Assembly: GCF_000826145.2 (NCBI RefSeq)
Contig: NZ_LN651337.1
Coordinates: forward strand, 313,774 to 377,773
Origin: Sporosarcina koreensis
GTDB lineage: Bacteria; Bacillota; Bacilli; Bacillales_A; Planococcaceae
Reading direction: 5' to 3'
Length of the DNA stretch: 64,000 nucleotides
Part shown: positions 35,262-44,301 of the stretch, in pieces
Position numbering within the stretch: the stretch's first letter is position 1
How the letters are laid out: the number at the start of each line of letters is the position of its first letter
Program-made: the position numbers and the translations under genes
The notes under the pieces: generated by a model
Databases searched by the model: none
Seen by the model: the letters and a program-made list of their open reading frames with translations, nothing else
What the model was told of the DNA's origin: nothing

Positions 35262-36380
35262 CTATACATCGATCTTGCGGCCGCGCCACTCGACGGATTT
35301 GAGGATATGGACGCGGAACAGCGAATAGAGGAACACCGCGGCGAAAAAGAGGAACAGGATCGGATAGAAAACGAAAAACAGCCAGTGGAAATTGCCGACA
35401 CGGCGGGCGAAAAGAGCGGTCTGCAGGGCGAATGCCGCGTACAGGAGCCCGCTCAGCAGGAGCCGGACACCGCCGCCTGTGAAGGCTGCCGACAGGAGTT
35501 CCCCGGCGCTGATGAAACTGCCGGCAATCCAGAGGATGACAAGCGCCATCACGAACGGATGTGTCGACTGGGAGCCGATCGCAAAGCTCTTGCACCAGCC
35601 GTCCACCATGCTTTTAAAGCCTTCCGGGTACATACGGAATGATATCGTCCCTTTGCCGCCTATACAGGCTACGGGAAGACCTTCTTCAAGAAACGCCTCG
35701 CCCAAAGCCAGGTCATCCATGATCGCACCTTCAATTTTCTCATGTCCGCCTGCCTGGAAGTAGTCATCCCGGCTGCAGAGGATGCACGGGCCGAATGAAC
35801 CGGCCGTCCGGAACCGCTCCGGCCAGGCAGTGAACAGGTTCATGCCGGCGACGACAATGATGTTGAAGACCGCCGACAGACTTTCGTACAAATGGCGGAC
35901 GGTATGGTACGGCTGGACGGATAGAATCCCGGATGCACCTTTTTCAGCGTAGCTCCCGAGTAGATCGGACAGCCCTGTGTCACGTTCGAACGCTGTATCC
36001 GCGTCCAGGAACAGCAGCCATTCACCCGCTGCCTGTTCTGCCCCGCGCCAGCACGCCGCCGACTTTCCTGCACCCGCGGCAGCCGGGCTGTTCCGAATTA
36101 CAGTTGCACCATACTGCTCGGCGACCGCGGCTGTATTGTCGGAAGAATCATCGTCGATGACGAGCAGTTCATACGAGCGGAACGTCTGCTGCTGCAGGGA
36201 GCGCAGCAGCGGCTGGATCCGCTGTTCTTCATTCCGCGCCGGCACGATGATCGAAACCGTTGGCAGCTGAACGTCCTCCCGCCGTGCGGAGGAAGGGACC
36301 GGCAGCGACCGGAACATCAGGAAGCCGGCGATGAGGGCGAGCGCCCCCAAGATCAGATTGACCGTATCCAGTATCACCAT
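35262..36380 (-). CDS. crtQ: Carotenoid glycosyltransferase CrtQ-like (GT2)
   Basis: A membrane-bound family 2 glycosyltransferase, 372 residues. An N-terminal helix is followed by VSIIVPARNEEQRI (nucleotide-sugar binding, about residue 43), LLVIDDDSSDNT, FLDADTAFERD, and a QxxxW-like DGWCKSF region; three hydrophobic segments end the protein. In staphylococci and planococci, CrtQ glycosylates the C30 carotenoic acid. ATG follows AAGGAGGCGGTGAC. It is the last of three carotenoid genes on this strand, 48 bases behind crtN. Confidence 0.88.
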   Translation of the reverse strand: MVILDTVNLILGALALIAGFLMFRSLPVPSSARREDVQLPTVSIIVPARNEEQRIQPLLRSLQQQTFRSYELLVIDDDSSDNTAAVAEQYGATVIRNSPAAAGAGKSAACWRGAEQAAGEWLLFLDADTAFERDTGLSDLLGSYAEKGASGILSVQPYHTVRHLYESLSAVFNIIVVAGMNLFTAWPERFRTAGSFGPCILCSRDDYFQAGGHEKIEGAIMDDLALGEAFLEEGLPVACIGGKGTISFRMYPEGFKSMVDGWCKSFAIGSQSTHPFVMALVILWIAGSFISAGELLSAAFTGGGVRLLLSGLLYAAFALQTALFARRVGNFHWLFFVFYPILFLFFAAVFLYSLFRVHILKSVEWRGRKIDV

Positions 36381-36428
36381 GTCACCGCCTCCTTGTCTTT
36401 GTCAGGTAACAGATGAACGGACATGCCC

Positions 36429-37946
36429 TCAATACCCGAATAGGATGCCCTGGTCATCCGAAATCAGCTCCTGCGCGCAGATTTTTGCGGACAGCAGGAC
36501 GATCGGCACACCGGCGCCGGGATGGGTGCTGCTGCCGTTGAAATACAGGTTCTCACACGCCGGCGCTTTGCTCTGCGGCCGCATCTGGCTGCTCTGCAGC
36601 ATGGTCGGCAGCAGGCCGAATGCTGCGCCGTTGAATGCATTGAATTTCGACTCGAAGTCGAGCGGCGTGAAGTGCCGCTCCGCCACAATCTGCTGGTCGA
36701 CGTCCTCGAAGCCATCGATCGTTTTCAATGTATCGAGCAGGTAGGCGCGATATCCGGCGATCGTTTCATCATCCCATTCATAGTCCGCTGCGGCACTGTT
36801 TGAAACAGGCATCATGACATAAAGCCCATCCTTGCCGTCAGGGGCGAGGGAGGGATCCATCTTCGACGCGATATATACATAGAATGAGGCCTTCTCCAAT
36901 TTGTTCCCTTCGAAAATATCATTCATGTTCTTCTCGAGGTCCGCATCGAACACGAAATGGTGGATATGGTCCACCCCGTCATACTTCCTGTCCATGCCGA
37001 GGTACATGACAAAGCACGAACAGGAGTATTTCATGCTGTCGATTTTGCGGTCGGTGTATTTCCCTTTCGCCGGCTGGTTCTGTACGAGTTCCTTCATGGC
37101 ATAAGGGAAGTCGGCGTTGCAGACGACGTAATCGGCCGGGATTGCCTGTCCGCCGGTCCGTACGCCGACCGCCTGCTGACGCTCGATCAAAATTTCATCG
37201 ACGGGCGAGTTGTACTGGATGACACCGCCCAGTTCCTTGAACAGCCGCTCCATCGCGAGTGCCATCGTATGCATGCCGCCCTGCATGAACCAGACGCCAT
37301 ACAGGAACTGGATGGCGGGGATCATGGTATAGAACGATGGGCTCTGCAGCGGGGAGATCCCGATGTAGAGGGTCTGGAAGCTGATGATCTGTTTGAGCTT
37401 TTCGCTCTCCACGTAATTGCCGATGAATTTGTGCGCACTGCCGCCGGCTTTCATGTTCATGCCTTTCTTCAGCATCGTCAGATTGTAGAAGTCGCGTTTC
37501 CGGCGGAAGGGCCGCTGGATGATACTGTCCCAGGCAACCTGGAACCCTTTGTAGATATCACTCAAATACTGCAGGAACCCTGCCGCGTCGCCGGGTCCGT
37601 ATGTTTCGAGGGTCTTCATCCACTTCACGAGGTCGCCCGATACGTCGACAGGCCGGTTCGGCTCGTCCGTGAAATGCACCTGGTACATCGGATCGAGCGG
37701 CTGCATCGGTATGTAGTCGTCGGGATTTCTGCCGCACACACGGAACACATCCCGGTAGACGTCCGGCATCATGATGATGCTCGGTCCGAGATCGAACTGG
37801 TAGCCGTCCAGTTCGATGCGGTTCATCTTCCCGCCGGGTGTCGCTTCCTTTTCATGGATTTCCACGTCGTATCCGGCATGCTGCAGCCGGATGGCACTTG
37901 CGAGGCCGGCAGCACCGGCCCCGATGACAATTATCTTTTTGCCCAA
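36429..37946 (-). CDS. crtN: Dehydrosqualene (4,4'-diapophytoene) desaturase CrtN
   Basis: An FAD-dependent C30 carotenoid desaturase, 505 residues. The FAD motif VIGAGAAGLASAIRL opens the protein, with GYQFDLGPSIIMMPDVY near 48, YIGISPLQSPSFYTMIPA near 194, and the C-terminal FAD contact SSTHPGAGVPIVLLSA. The start is TTG behind GAGGAGAGATCGA. CrtN introduces the conjugated double bonds into dehydrosqualene. No crtM gene for dehydrosqualene synthase is in the window. Confidence 0.92.
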   Translation of the reverse strand: MGKKIIVIGAGAAGLASAIRLQHAGYDVEIHEKEATPGGKMNRIELDGYQFDLGPSIIMMPDVYRDVFRVCGRNPDDYIPMQPLDPMYQVHFTDEPNRPVDVSGDLVKWMKTLETYGPGDAAGFLQYLSDIYKGFQVAWDSIIQRPFRRKRDFYNLTMLKKGMNMKAGGSAHKFIGNYVESEKLKQIISFQTLYIGISPLQSPSFYTMIPAIQFLYGVWFMQGGMHTMALAMERLFKELGGVIQYNSPVDEILIERQQAVGVRTGGQAIPADYVVCNADFPYAMKELVQNQPAKGKYTDRKIDSMKYSCSCFVMYLGMDRKYDGVDHIHHFVFDADLEKNMNDIFEGNKLEKASFYVYIASKMDPSLAPDGKDGLYVMMPVSNSAAADYEWDDETIAGYRAYLLDTLKTIDGFEDVDQQIVAERHFTPLDFESKFNAFNGAAFGLLPTMLQSSQMRPQSKAPACENLYFNGSSTHPGAGVPIVLLSAKICAQELISDDQGILFGY

Positions 37947-37972
37947 TCGATCTCTCCTCGCTTTCCCGGAAA

Positions 37973-39469
37973 TCAGCGGCGTCTGTTGTCCCGTTCGACG
38001 ATCTTGTCACGGACCTGCTGGCCGCTCAGCGTCACCATCGGCATGCCGCCGCCCGGATTGACCGTGCCGCCCGCAAAGTACAGGTTATCGTACAGCTCGC
38101 TCTGTTTCGGGTGCTTGAACCCTTTGTTCATCTTCTTATCCGACACGGTTCCATAGATGGCGCCGCGGTCTGTCCAGTACGTCTGCCGGATATCTTCCGG
38201 CGTCCAGATGTCCGAGGTGACGATGTTCTTCCGGAGATCGGTCAGTCCCATTCGCTCGAGCTTCGTGAAGACGCGGTCTGTGAATTGATCATAATCCTCC
38301 CGTGTGAACGGCTCATCCTGGATGAACGGAATATGCGGAAGGACTTTGATGTTTTCATGGCCTTCTGGTGCCTGGGATGGATCGGTCTTGTTGGTGTTCA
38401 CCAGGTAGATGACCGGATCATCCGGCAGCTTGCGCTCATGGAAGATCTTGTTCATCTGCTTTTTCTGGTCCTTCGCAAAGAAGAAATTATGATGGGCGAG
38501 CTGCGGGTATTTCTTTTTCACGCCAAGGTGCATGATCATTCCGGAGCTTGCCGGCTCGAATTTTTTCTTGAGCTTGGCCACATAGTTTTCATCTTCCTGC
38601 AGGAGCCGCTCATACAGCGGGATGACTTCCATGTTGGCGACGTAATAATCCGCGGTCAATTTTGTCCGATCTTCCAGGACTGCGCCCGTGATCCTGCCGT
38701 CCTGCCGGTCGAGACGGATGACCGCCTGTCCGGTATGGAACTTCACGCCGATCTCTTGTCCCAGTTTCGTCAGCCCCTGCGCGATGCGGTCCATGCCGCC
38801 CGGCACATACCAGGCGCCTTCGTGCTGCTGCATGTAGATCATCATATTGAGAAGAGCTGGCGCGTCATAGGGAGAGGAGCCGACATATTTACTATAGTAG
38901 GAAAGCATATCCGCGAACTGGTCGTTGCTGATCCGCTTTCCGATCGCTTCGTGAACAGTCGAAAACAGGTCGAAATTTTTGAACGTGCTCAGCACGCCGT
39001 GGAATTCACCGACCTCACGCGTCGTATCGAGTCCTTTGTTGAAGTACCCTTTCTCGATCGTTTCATAGAGGTTCTTCGAATAGTCCAGCAGTTTTCTGAA
39101 CTGCCGCATGTCCTTCTTGGATAAATGCGGATTTCTCGTTTCCATATCGTGCAGATTTTCGTACAGGTCGATCACATTCCCGCCGGGGAAGAACGACCGC
39201 CACTGGTGATTCAGCCGGATGGTCGGAATGTAGTCACTCATTCGCTTTCCGCTGCCAGTGAACAGCCGCTCGAACACTTTCGGCATTGTCAAAATCGAAG
39301 GCCCGAGGTCGAATCCGAAACCGTCTTTCTCCAGCCGGTTCAGCTTGCCGCCGAGATGGCGGTTCTTTTCATAGAGCGACACATCGTAGCCGCTTTGGGC
39401 AAGCGAAATTGCAGCGGAGATTCCGCCGAGTCCGCCGCCGATGACGAGTACACGTTTTTGCGTTGACAA
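37973..39469 (-). CDS. crtP: Diapolycopene/diaponeurosporene oxygenase CrtP (CrtNb)
   Basis: A CrtN paralog, 498 residues, that oxidises the terminal methyl of C30 carotenoids. It opens with VLVIGGGLGGISAAISLAQ, has FDLGPSILTMPKVFERLF, and ends with the CrtP-specific RGAIYGTVSDKKMNKGFKHP and FAGGTVNPGGGMPMVTLSG. I chose the TTG start at 39469, nine bases behind GAAAGGTG; an upstream ATG would add 14 residues. It heads the crtP-crtN-crtQ operon, transcribed away from an acetyltransferase gene. Confidence 0.92.
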   Translation of the reverse strand: MSTQKRVLVIGGGLGGISAAISLAQSGYDVSLYEKNRHLGGKLNRLEKDGFGFDLGPSILTMPKVFERLFTGSGKRMSDYIPTIRLNHQWRSFFPGGNVIDLYENLHDMETRNPHLSKKDMRQFRKLLDYSKNLYETIEKGYFNKGLDTTREVGEFHGVLSTFKNFDLFSTVHEAIGKRISNDQFADMLSYYSKYVGSSPYDAPALLNMMIYMQQHEGAWYVPGGMDRIAQGLTKLGQEIGVKFHTGQAVIRLDRQDGRITGAVLEDRTKLTADYYVANMEVIPLYERLLQEDENYVAKLKKKFEPASSGMIMHLGVKKKYPQLAHHNFFFAKDQKKQMNKIFHERKLPDDPVIYLVNTNKTDPSQAPEGHENIKVLPHIPFIQDEPFTREDYDQFTDRVFTKLERMGLTDLRKNIVTSDIWTPEDIRQTYWTDRGAIYGTVSDKKMNKGFKHPKQSELYDNLYFAGGTVNPGGGMPMVTLSGQQVRDKIVERDNRRR

Positions 39470-39721
39470 TAGGCACAGCACCTTTCTGAATAAAACTGCA
39501 GAGCGTAACAACCATCTCTTTACCCGTATTTATAAGGAGTATACCATGCCTTATGTAATTTCCTTCCGGTTTTGCAGAGAATTCATGCAATATGGAAATT
39601 CCCATTGCGGTTTGCGCGGTTGTTGGATAGAATTGTCTGAAAAGGTACTGGTCTGCGGTCGTGGGCAGACGGTATATGTGTAGACCTGAACTAACAAAGG
39701 GAAAAGAAAGGGGGTTATCCA

Positions 39722-40237
39722 TTGGCAGCAATCATACGTTCGATGGAACAGAAAGATATCGAAGGCGTCCAGGCCGCAGCTGCGGGAAGCTGGGATGCAA
39801 CTTATGAAGGGATCATACCGCGGGACGTGCAGGACCGGTTCCTCGCAGCGGCGTATAACAGCGACATGCTGGTGCGCCGTATGGATCGATCCGTCATGCT
39901 CGTAGCGGAAGAAGAGGGCCGCATTGCCGGGTTTGCGAATTTCACGCCGGTCAATGAGGGAGGGACCGCTGAACTTTCGGCGATCTACCTGCTGCCGGAG
40001 AAGCAGGGAACGGGCACAGGGACTGCCTTACTCGAACGGGGCATCGGCATGCTGCCGGGACTGGAAGTGCTGGAAGTGATTGTGGAAAAGAAGAATGACA
40101 TCGGCCTTCAGTTCTATTCAGCGAAAGGCTTTCGGATTGTGGAAGTGTTTGACGAGGACTTTGACGGCCATCTGCTGCAGTCTGTCCGGATGAGGAAGCG
40201 GTTGGATGGGGGGCAGGAGAAGAGCGGCACTAGATGA
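39722..40237 (+). CDS. GNAT-family acetyltransferase
   Basis: A 171-residue acyltransferase. The acetyl-CoA pyrophosphate loop is in LPEKQGTGTGTALLE (about residue 95), after the strand GGTAELSAIYLL, and the C-terminal fold element is GLQFYSAKGFRIVEVF. The TTG start is behind AAAGGGGGTTATCCA. It is divergent from crtP and followed by small zinc-ribbon and PspC genes. Substrate unknown. Confidence 0.88.
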   Translation: MAAIIRSMEQKDIEGVQAAAAGSWDATYEGIIPRDVQDRFLAAAYNSDMLVRRMDRSVMLVAEEEGRIAGFANFTPVNEGGTAELSAIYLLPEKQGTGTGTALLERGIGMLPGLEVLEVIVEKKNDIGLQFYSAKGFRIVEVFDEDFDGHLLQSVRMRKRLDGGQEKSGTR

Positions 40238-40273
40238 AGAACGTGGATCTATGATAGGAAAGGAGGCGGTTCC

Positions 40274-40492
40274 ATGGTGCGGTGTTCAAATTGCGGCGTC
40301 CAGTGGCGTGCGAAGGATATTTGGAAGCTGGGGTTCTCGAAGCAAGGGAGGGCTTGTCCTAGCTGCGGGAAACGCCAGTACATTTCCTCGGACACCCAGC
40401 GGCTGCTGACGCTCGGCTGGCTGAGCCTGCTGTTCATCCCGTTCGTGATCTGGCGCATCAAGCTGAGCAGCGAGGATGAGCCGTTGTGGTGA
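40274..40492 (+). CDS. Small zinc-ribbon membrane protein (CXXC-CXXC type)
   Basis: A 72-residue protein with a zinc ribbon (CSNC at residues 4-7, CPSC near 28-31) followed by one membrane helix (LTLGWLSLLFIPFVIW). This matches the small Bacillales family with two CXXC pairs twenty-odd residues apart. ATG follows an excellent site, GGAAAGGAGGCGGTTCC. Function unknown. Confidence 0.75.
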   Translation: MVRCSNCGVQWRAKDIWKLGFSKQGRACPSCGKRQYISSDTQRLLTLGWLSLLFIPFVIWRIKLSSEDEPLW

Positions 40493-40535
40493 GGTTCACC
40501 CGCTTATCTGCTTGAAGGAAGAGGAGGGTTGTTTT

Positions 40536-40715
40536 TTGCCGCAGAAGCTGCGGAGAAGTACGGAGGATAAAGTGCTCTCCGGTGTCGCCGAAGGAATTGC
40601 GCATTATTTGGGAATCTCTCCATTCGGGGTCCGGCTGCTGTTCTTTGTCATCCCCGGCAGCTTGCTCATCTACTTCATCCTGGCCTTCACCATTCCTGAG
40701 GAAGGACGTTTGTAA
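40536..40715 (+). CDS. PspC-domain protein
   Basis: A 59-residue PspC-domain protein: KLRRSTEDKVLSGVAEGIAHYLG followed by a membrane helix ending FILAFTIPEE. PspC domains act in envelope-stress responses or as anchors. The TTG start lies seven bases behind GGAGGG; the frame is open upstream to an ATG with no site. A probable two-gene unit with the zinc-ribbon gene 43 bases upstream. Confidence 0.82.
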   Translation: MPQKLRRSTEDKVLSGVAEGIAHYLGISPFGVRLLFFVIPGSLLIYFILAFTIPEEGRL

Positions 40716-40844
40716 TAGGAGGATTCTGTGAGTATTAAAGAACGGGGCGCTGTCCGAGATGGTCGTTATCCAGTTGCAGTCTCCATTTCCTCGCTTTCCA
40801 CAGTACGAGTACGCTATGATTCTCATTGGAAATGAGGGAGTCTA

Positions 40845-41543
40845 ATGAAATTGGAAATCATCGCATCGAGTGTCGAAGATGCACGGACAGCGGAAGCGGC
40901 GGGAGCGGATCGGCTGGAATTGTGCGCCGCCCTGTCCGAAGGCGGCCTGACACCGAGCCGCGGACTGATCGAAGCGGTCGTCCAGGCAGTGTCCATACCG
41001 GTCCATGTCATCGTCCGGCCGCACAGCCATTCGTTCTGCTATACCGAAGACGACCTGGACGTGATGCTGCGTGATATTCACTTTATCCGGGAATCCGATG
41101 CTGCCGGCATTGTCATCGGCATGCTCACGGATGATGGATGTATCGACACAGATTCGTTGGAACGATGTCTCACAGAAGCTGGCGGTCTCAGCGTCACATT
41201 CCATCGGGCGTTCGATGAGGTTCCAGATCAGCTGCGCGCGGCCGCTGTACTTGCCGGCTATCCGCAAGTCCAACGCATCCTGACGTCTGGCGGACAGCCG
41301 ACCGCATTACTCGGCGCCCGAATAATCAGGGAATTGACGGAACAGACAGCGGGAACCGGCCTGACGATCCTGGCAGGCAGCGGTCTCGGAGCTGATGGAC
41401 TGGAGCAGTTCATCCGGAAGACCGGCGTCCGGGAAGTGCACATCGGCTCGGCAGTACGCGAGAAGCAAAGCTATTGTCATCCGATCGACCCGGGGCAGGT
41501 GAAAGCTGCCCGAAGACAATTGGATCAACTGTCACCCGAATGA
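40845..41543 (+). CDS. cutC: CutC-family protein
   Basis: A TIM-barrel protein of the CutC family, 232 residues, historically linked to copper homeostasis but with uncertain biochemical role. Seen are LEIIASSVEDARTAEAAGADRLELC at the N-terminus (read in two parts around residues 3-27), VHVIVRPHSHSF, VTFHRAFDEV near 125 and RILTSGGQPTALLG. ATG follows GAGGGAGTCTA. It is a single gene with its own terminator; no copper chaperone or exporter is nearby. Confidence 0.92.
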   Translation: MKLEIIASSVEDARTAEAAGADRLELCAALSEGGLTPSRGLIEAVVQAVSIPVHVIVRPHSHSFCYTEDDLDVMLRDIHFIRESDAAGIVIGMLTDDGCIDTDSLERCLTEAGGLSVTFHRAFDEVPDQLRAAAVLAGYPQVQRILTSGGQPTALLGARIIRELTEQTAGTGLTILAGSGLGADGLEQFIRKTGVREVHIGSAVREKQSYCHPIDPGQVKAARRQLDQLSPE

Positions 41544-41549
41544 CTGTCC

Positions 41550-41593
41550 TGCATGGACCCGTTTGAACCGGAACGCATCCATGCAGCTTTTTA
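41550..41593 (+). terminator. Terminator of cutC
   Basis: CTGCATGGA (41550-41558) and TCCATGCAG (41579-41587) followed by CTTTTT. Confidence 0.85.
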
Positions 41594-41749
41594 TGCGGAC
41601 GGATGCCTGCTGAGAGTTCAGAATTGCTAGACTGTAGCTGAATGACGCGGCAGACGCAAAGGATATACTGCCCCCCTGCTGAATAGTATAGAAGGAAACC
41701 GAATTTCTGGCGGAGAGAAATTCAGAATACATACCTGAAGGAGACGGGA

Positions 41750-43074
41750 ATGTTGCTGTTCAAGAAAAAGAAGCCGCGGAAAATGCCTGTGTTCAAGGAG
41801 ACTGCCGCGGCCATGCAGGCGGTCGTACGTGTAGAAGATAAAAAACTATCAGGCGGAAGCTGCATGTCATCAATCTGGGCTTGGAGGATTTACAAGCGCT
41901 GAAAGTGATCCAGCCGCTGATCGGAATGTATGGAGATGAGCTGGTGGACAATTTCTACACGACAATTCTGCAGGTGCCGGAACTCAAAATGATGATCGAG
42001 GAGAATTCCACCCAGGATCATTTGAGGCGGGCGCTGAAGACCCATCTGATTGACCTGTTCGGCGGTACGATTGATCAAGAGTTCATCCGGCAGCAGATCA
42101 TCATTGCAAAAACACATTACCGGCTCGGCCTGCCGCCGTCCGATTACATGGGAGCATTCCAGAATCTGCAGAACACTTTGCTGTCAATCGTATTCAGCGA
42201 AATGGATGACGCGGCAGATACGCAGCGTGTGATCGCGGCAATCAACAAGATGATCAGCTTCGAACAGCAGCTTGTACTCGAAGCCTATGACGAGGAAATC
42301 AGGAAACGGATGACCGACCAATTCGACGAGGGGAAAAACGTGTTGAAGACGGCAATGACCGAAGTGAGTGAAGGGCTCGTCGCACTTGCGGAAGAGACCC
42401 AGGCGGCTGCGGAGATGCTGAGTTCGACAATACGCAAGGTGAGCGATACAGCCGGTGAGAGCAATGAGCAGGCAAGCCTTGCGAAGAAAGCTGCTGACGA
42501 AGGACAGAACCGTCTTGCAGAGCTGGCGGAAAAAGTATTTGTCATCGAGCAGTACACGGAACGTATGACGGACAGCATCGGACAGCATCGGACAGCATCG
42601 GACAGCTCAGTGACTCGAATGGCCAAATCGCTGCGGTGATCGGATTTTGTCCAGGATATCGCCGACCAGACGAACCTGCTGTCGCTGAACTCGGCGATTG
42701 AAGCATCCCGTGCCGGGGAGCATGGGAAAGGATTCGCGGTCGTCTCCCAGGAAGTACGGAAGCTGGCGGAACAGACGAAGACATCGGTGACGGAAATCCG
42801 TAAACTGATCAGTCTGTCGAACCAGCATACGAAGCAGGTGCTTGGCCATCTCGAGTCCGTCAGCGATGCGGTGCGGGCGGGTGCGGCTGCTTCCGAATCG
42901 ACTACATCCTCATTCCGGCATGTAGTCGGCTCGATCGACAAGAGCAATGCGATCGCCGACCATGTCCGCCGGCAGATGGATGAAGTGTCGGTCACGGTGG
43001 AGGCGATCCAGCATTCGACGACTGAAGTCGCCTCGTCTGCAGAGTCGCTCAACCGCGCCGCCGCCAACGCCTGA
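41750..43074 (+). pseudogene. hemAT: Disrupted hemAT: globin-coupled aerotaxis receptor
   Basis: Heme-based aerotactic transducer broken by small lesions. It begins well (GAAGGAGACGGGA then ATG, MLLFKKKK), but an A6 run at 41840-41845, one base short, throws the globin domain out of frame. The globin (VIQPLIGMYGDELVDNFYTT, proximal-His region KTHYRLGLPPSDYMGAFQ) then reads open to a TGA at 42637-42639. Just before it, GACAGCATCG stands three times in tandem (42571-42600) where one copy plus GACAGC restores the family text DSIGQLSDSNGQ. That is 20 extra bases, and an extra T in TTTT (42645-42648) makes 21, so the signalling domain ([19 protein letters not shown]) is back in the globin frame. 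Probably non-functional or reversibly switched off. Confidence 0.85.
42571..42606 (+). repeat. Three tandem copies of a 10-bp repeat inside hemAT
   Basis: GACAGCATCG at 42571, 42581 and 42591 followed by the partial copy GACAGC. The copy number sets the reading frame, because ten is not a multiple of three. Confidence 0.92.
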
Positions 43075-43182
43075 CCGGTTTATTGGACTTTTTCATTATT
43101 TTCAAAAAACAAGCAGGAGTTTTCATCTGTATGGCGAATGGTACCAGTGAGTTATCAACCTTGCAGAAAAGGGGAGGACAAC

Positions 43183-43635
43183 ATGACGTATACTGTTGAG
43201 CGGGTGAACGATCTGAATGCTTTGGAGATCGATGCGCTGGTGGCGGAAAGCGAATCGGAAGGCTACCGGTTCCTGACCAGGCTCGTCGAGGAATATAGAG
43301 ATAGCGTCAATACGTTTTCCGAGCCGGGCGAAGCACTGTACGCTGTCCGCAATGAGGATGGGGAAGTCATCGCAGTCGGCGGCGTCAACCGGTTCCCGGT
43401 GCCGGGCGGAGACCCTGAAACCGGCCGGCTTCAGCGATTCTATGTGAAAGAAAGCGAACGGCGGAACGGCGCAGGATCGCTGCTGCTGCAGGAAATCATC
43501 CGTAATGCGAAGGGAGCGTTCCATGAACTGACGGTCAAGACGGAGTCATCCAAAGCGGACGCGTTCTACCGCCGCAATGGGTTTGAGTTTGACGATTCGG
43601 AAGCGGAGACGACACACCGCATGCTGTTCAGCTGA
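43183..43635 (+). CDS. GNAT-family acetyltransferase
   Basis: A 150-residue acetyltransferase. The acetyl-CoA motif is FYVKESERRNGAGSLLLQEI (about residues 86-105) and the C-terminal element ADAFYRRNGFEFDDS. ATG follows AAAGGGGAGGACAAC. It is unrelated in detail to the other acetyltransferase of the window. Substrate unknown. Confidence 0.88.
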   Translation: MTYTVERVNDLNALEIDALVAESESEGYRFLTRLVEEYRDSVNTFSEPGEALYAVRNEDGEVIAVGGVNRFPVPGGDPETGRLQRFYVKESERRNGAGSLLLQEIIRNAKGAFHELTVKTESSKADAFYRRNGFEFDDSEAETTHRMLFS

Positions 43636-43667
43636 TACGTACGTTACAGTAAGGGAAGTGGATTAGC

Positions 43668-44231
43668 ATTCATACGGAAAAGAAACATATCTTCATGGTG
43701 ATCGGCGTCGGACTTATCATACTCGGACCATTCATGGTGTTCCTGCTGCCGAATTTCATCGCCAACTCACTCCATTTCCGGGCGGGGAGCTGGTTCGTTT
43801 TCACGAAGACCGGTGTATATGGAATCTACGCAGCGGCTTTCGTCCTGCTGATTGCCGCCTGCTTTGTGCTGTACCTGATGAGCCTTGTCAGGAAATCATG
43901 GTACATAGGCGGTGTACTTGTCATCCTGTCGGCATTCTTCTTCTATCTCGGCAGCCTCCATTATATTATGCTGACCGATAATGGGTTCGAGTATCGTCCG
44001 CTGCTGTCATTTGATGTAAAAGGATACGAATGGGGGGACGTCGAAGATGCTGTGTTCCGCTCCGTTCCGAGCAAGGACGGCGATTCCACGCTCACATTCA
44101 CATTCGATGACGGGACTCCGCTTGAAATGAAAGTCGACAGGCTCGTCTTCAAATTCATGCAGCCGATTGAAAACCGGCTTAGTTACGAGAATGTGGAAGT
44201 CGAAAAAATCCTCATCCCGCCAAAAGATTGA
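43668..44231 (+). CDS. Membrane protein of unknown function, possible ATT start
   Basis: About 187 residues with three membrane helices (starting near IGVGLIILGPFMVF, GIYAAAFVLLIAACFVLYLM and WYIGGVLVILSAFFFYLG) and a C-terminal cytoplasmic domain. The first ATG in frame (43695) has no ribosome site. A frame-matched ATT at 43668 sits nine bases behind AAGGGAAG and gives HTEKKHIFMVIG, a normal charged lead-in to the first helix. I give that form; 43695 is the conservative start. I do not recognise the family. Confidence 0.6.
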   Translation: MHTEKKHIFMVIGVGLIILGPFMVFLLPNFIANSLHFRAGSWFVFTKTGVYGIYAAAFVLLIAACFVLYLMSLVRKSWYIGGVLVILSAFFFYLGSLHYIMLTDNGFEYRPLLSFDVKGYEWGDVEDAVFRSVPSKDGDSTLTFTFDDGTPLEMKVDRLVFKFMQPIENRLSYENVEVEKILIPPKD

Positions 44232-44301
44232 CGGGTGTTTCCGTACAGGTGCATCGGATCCGCCAGCTGTGGTATAGTAACTCTGAAAGCAGGTGACGGA
44301 C

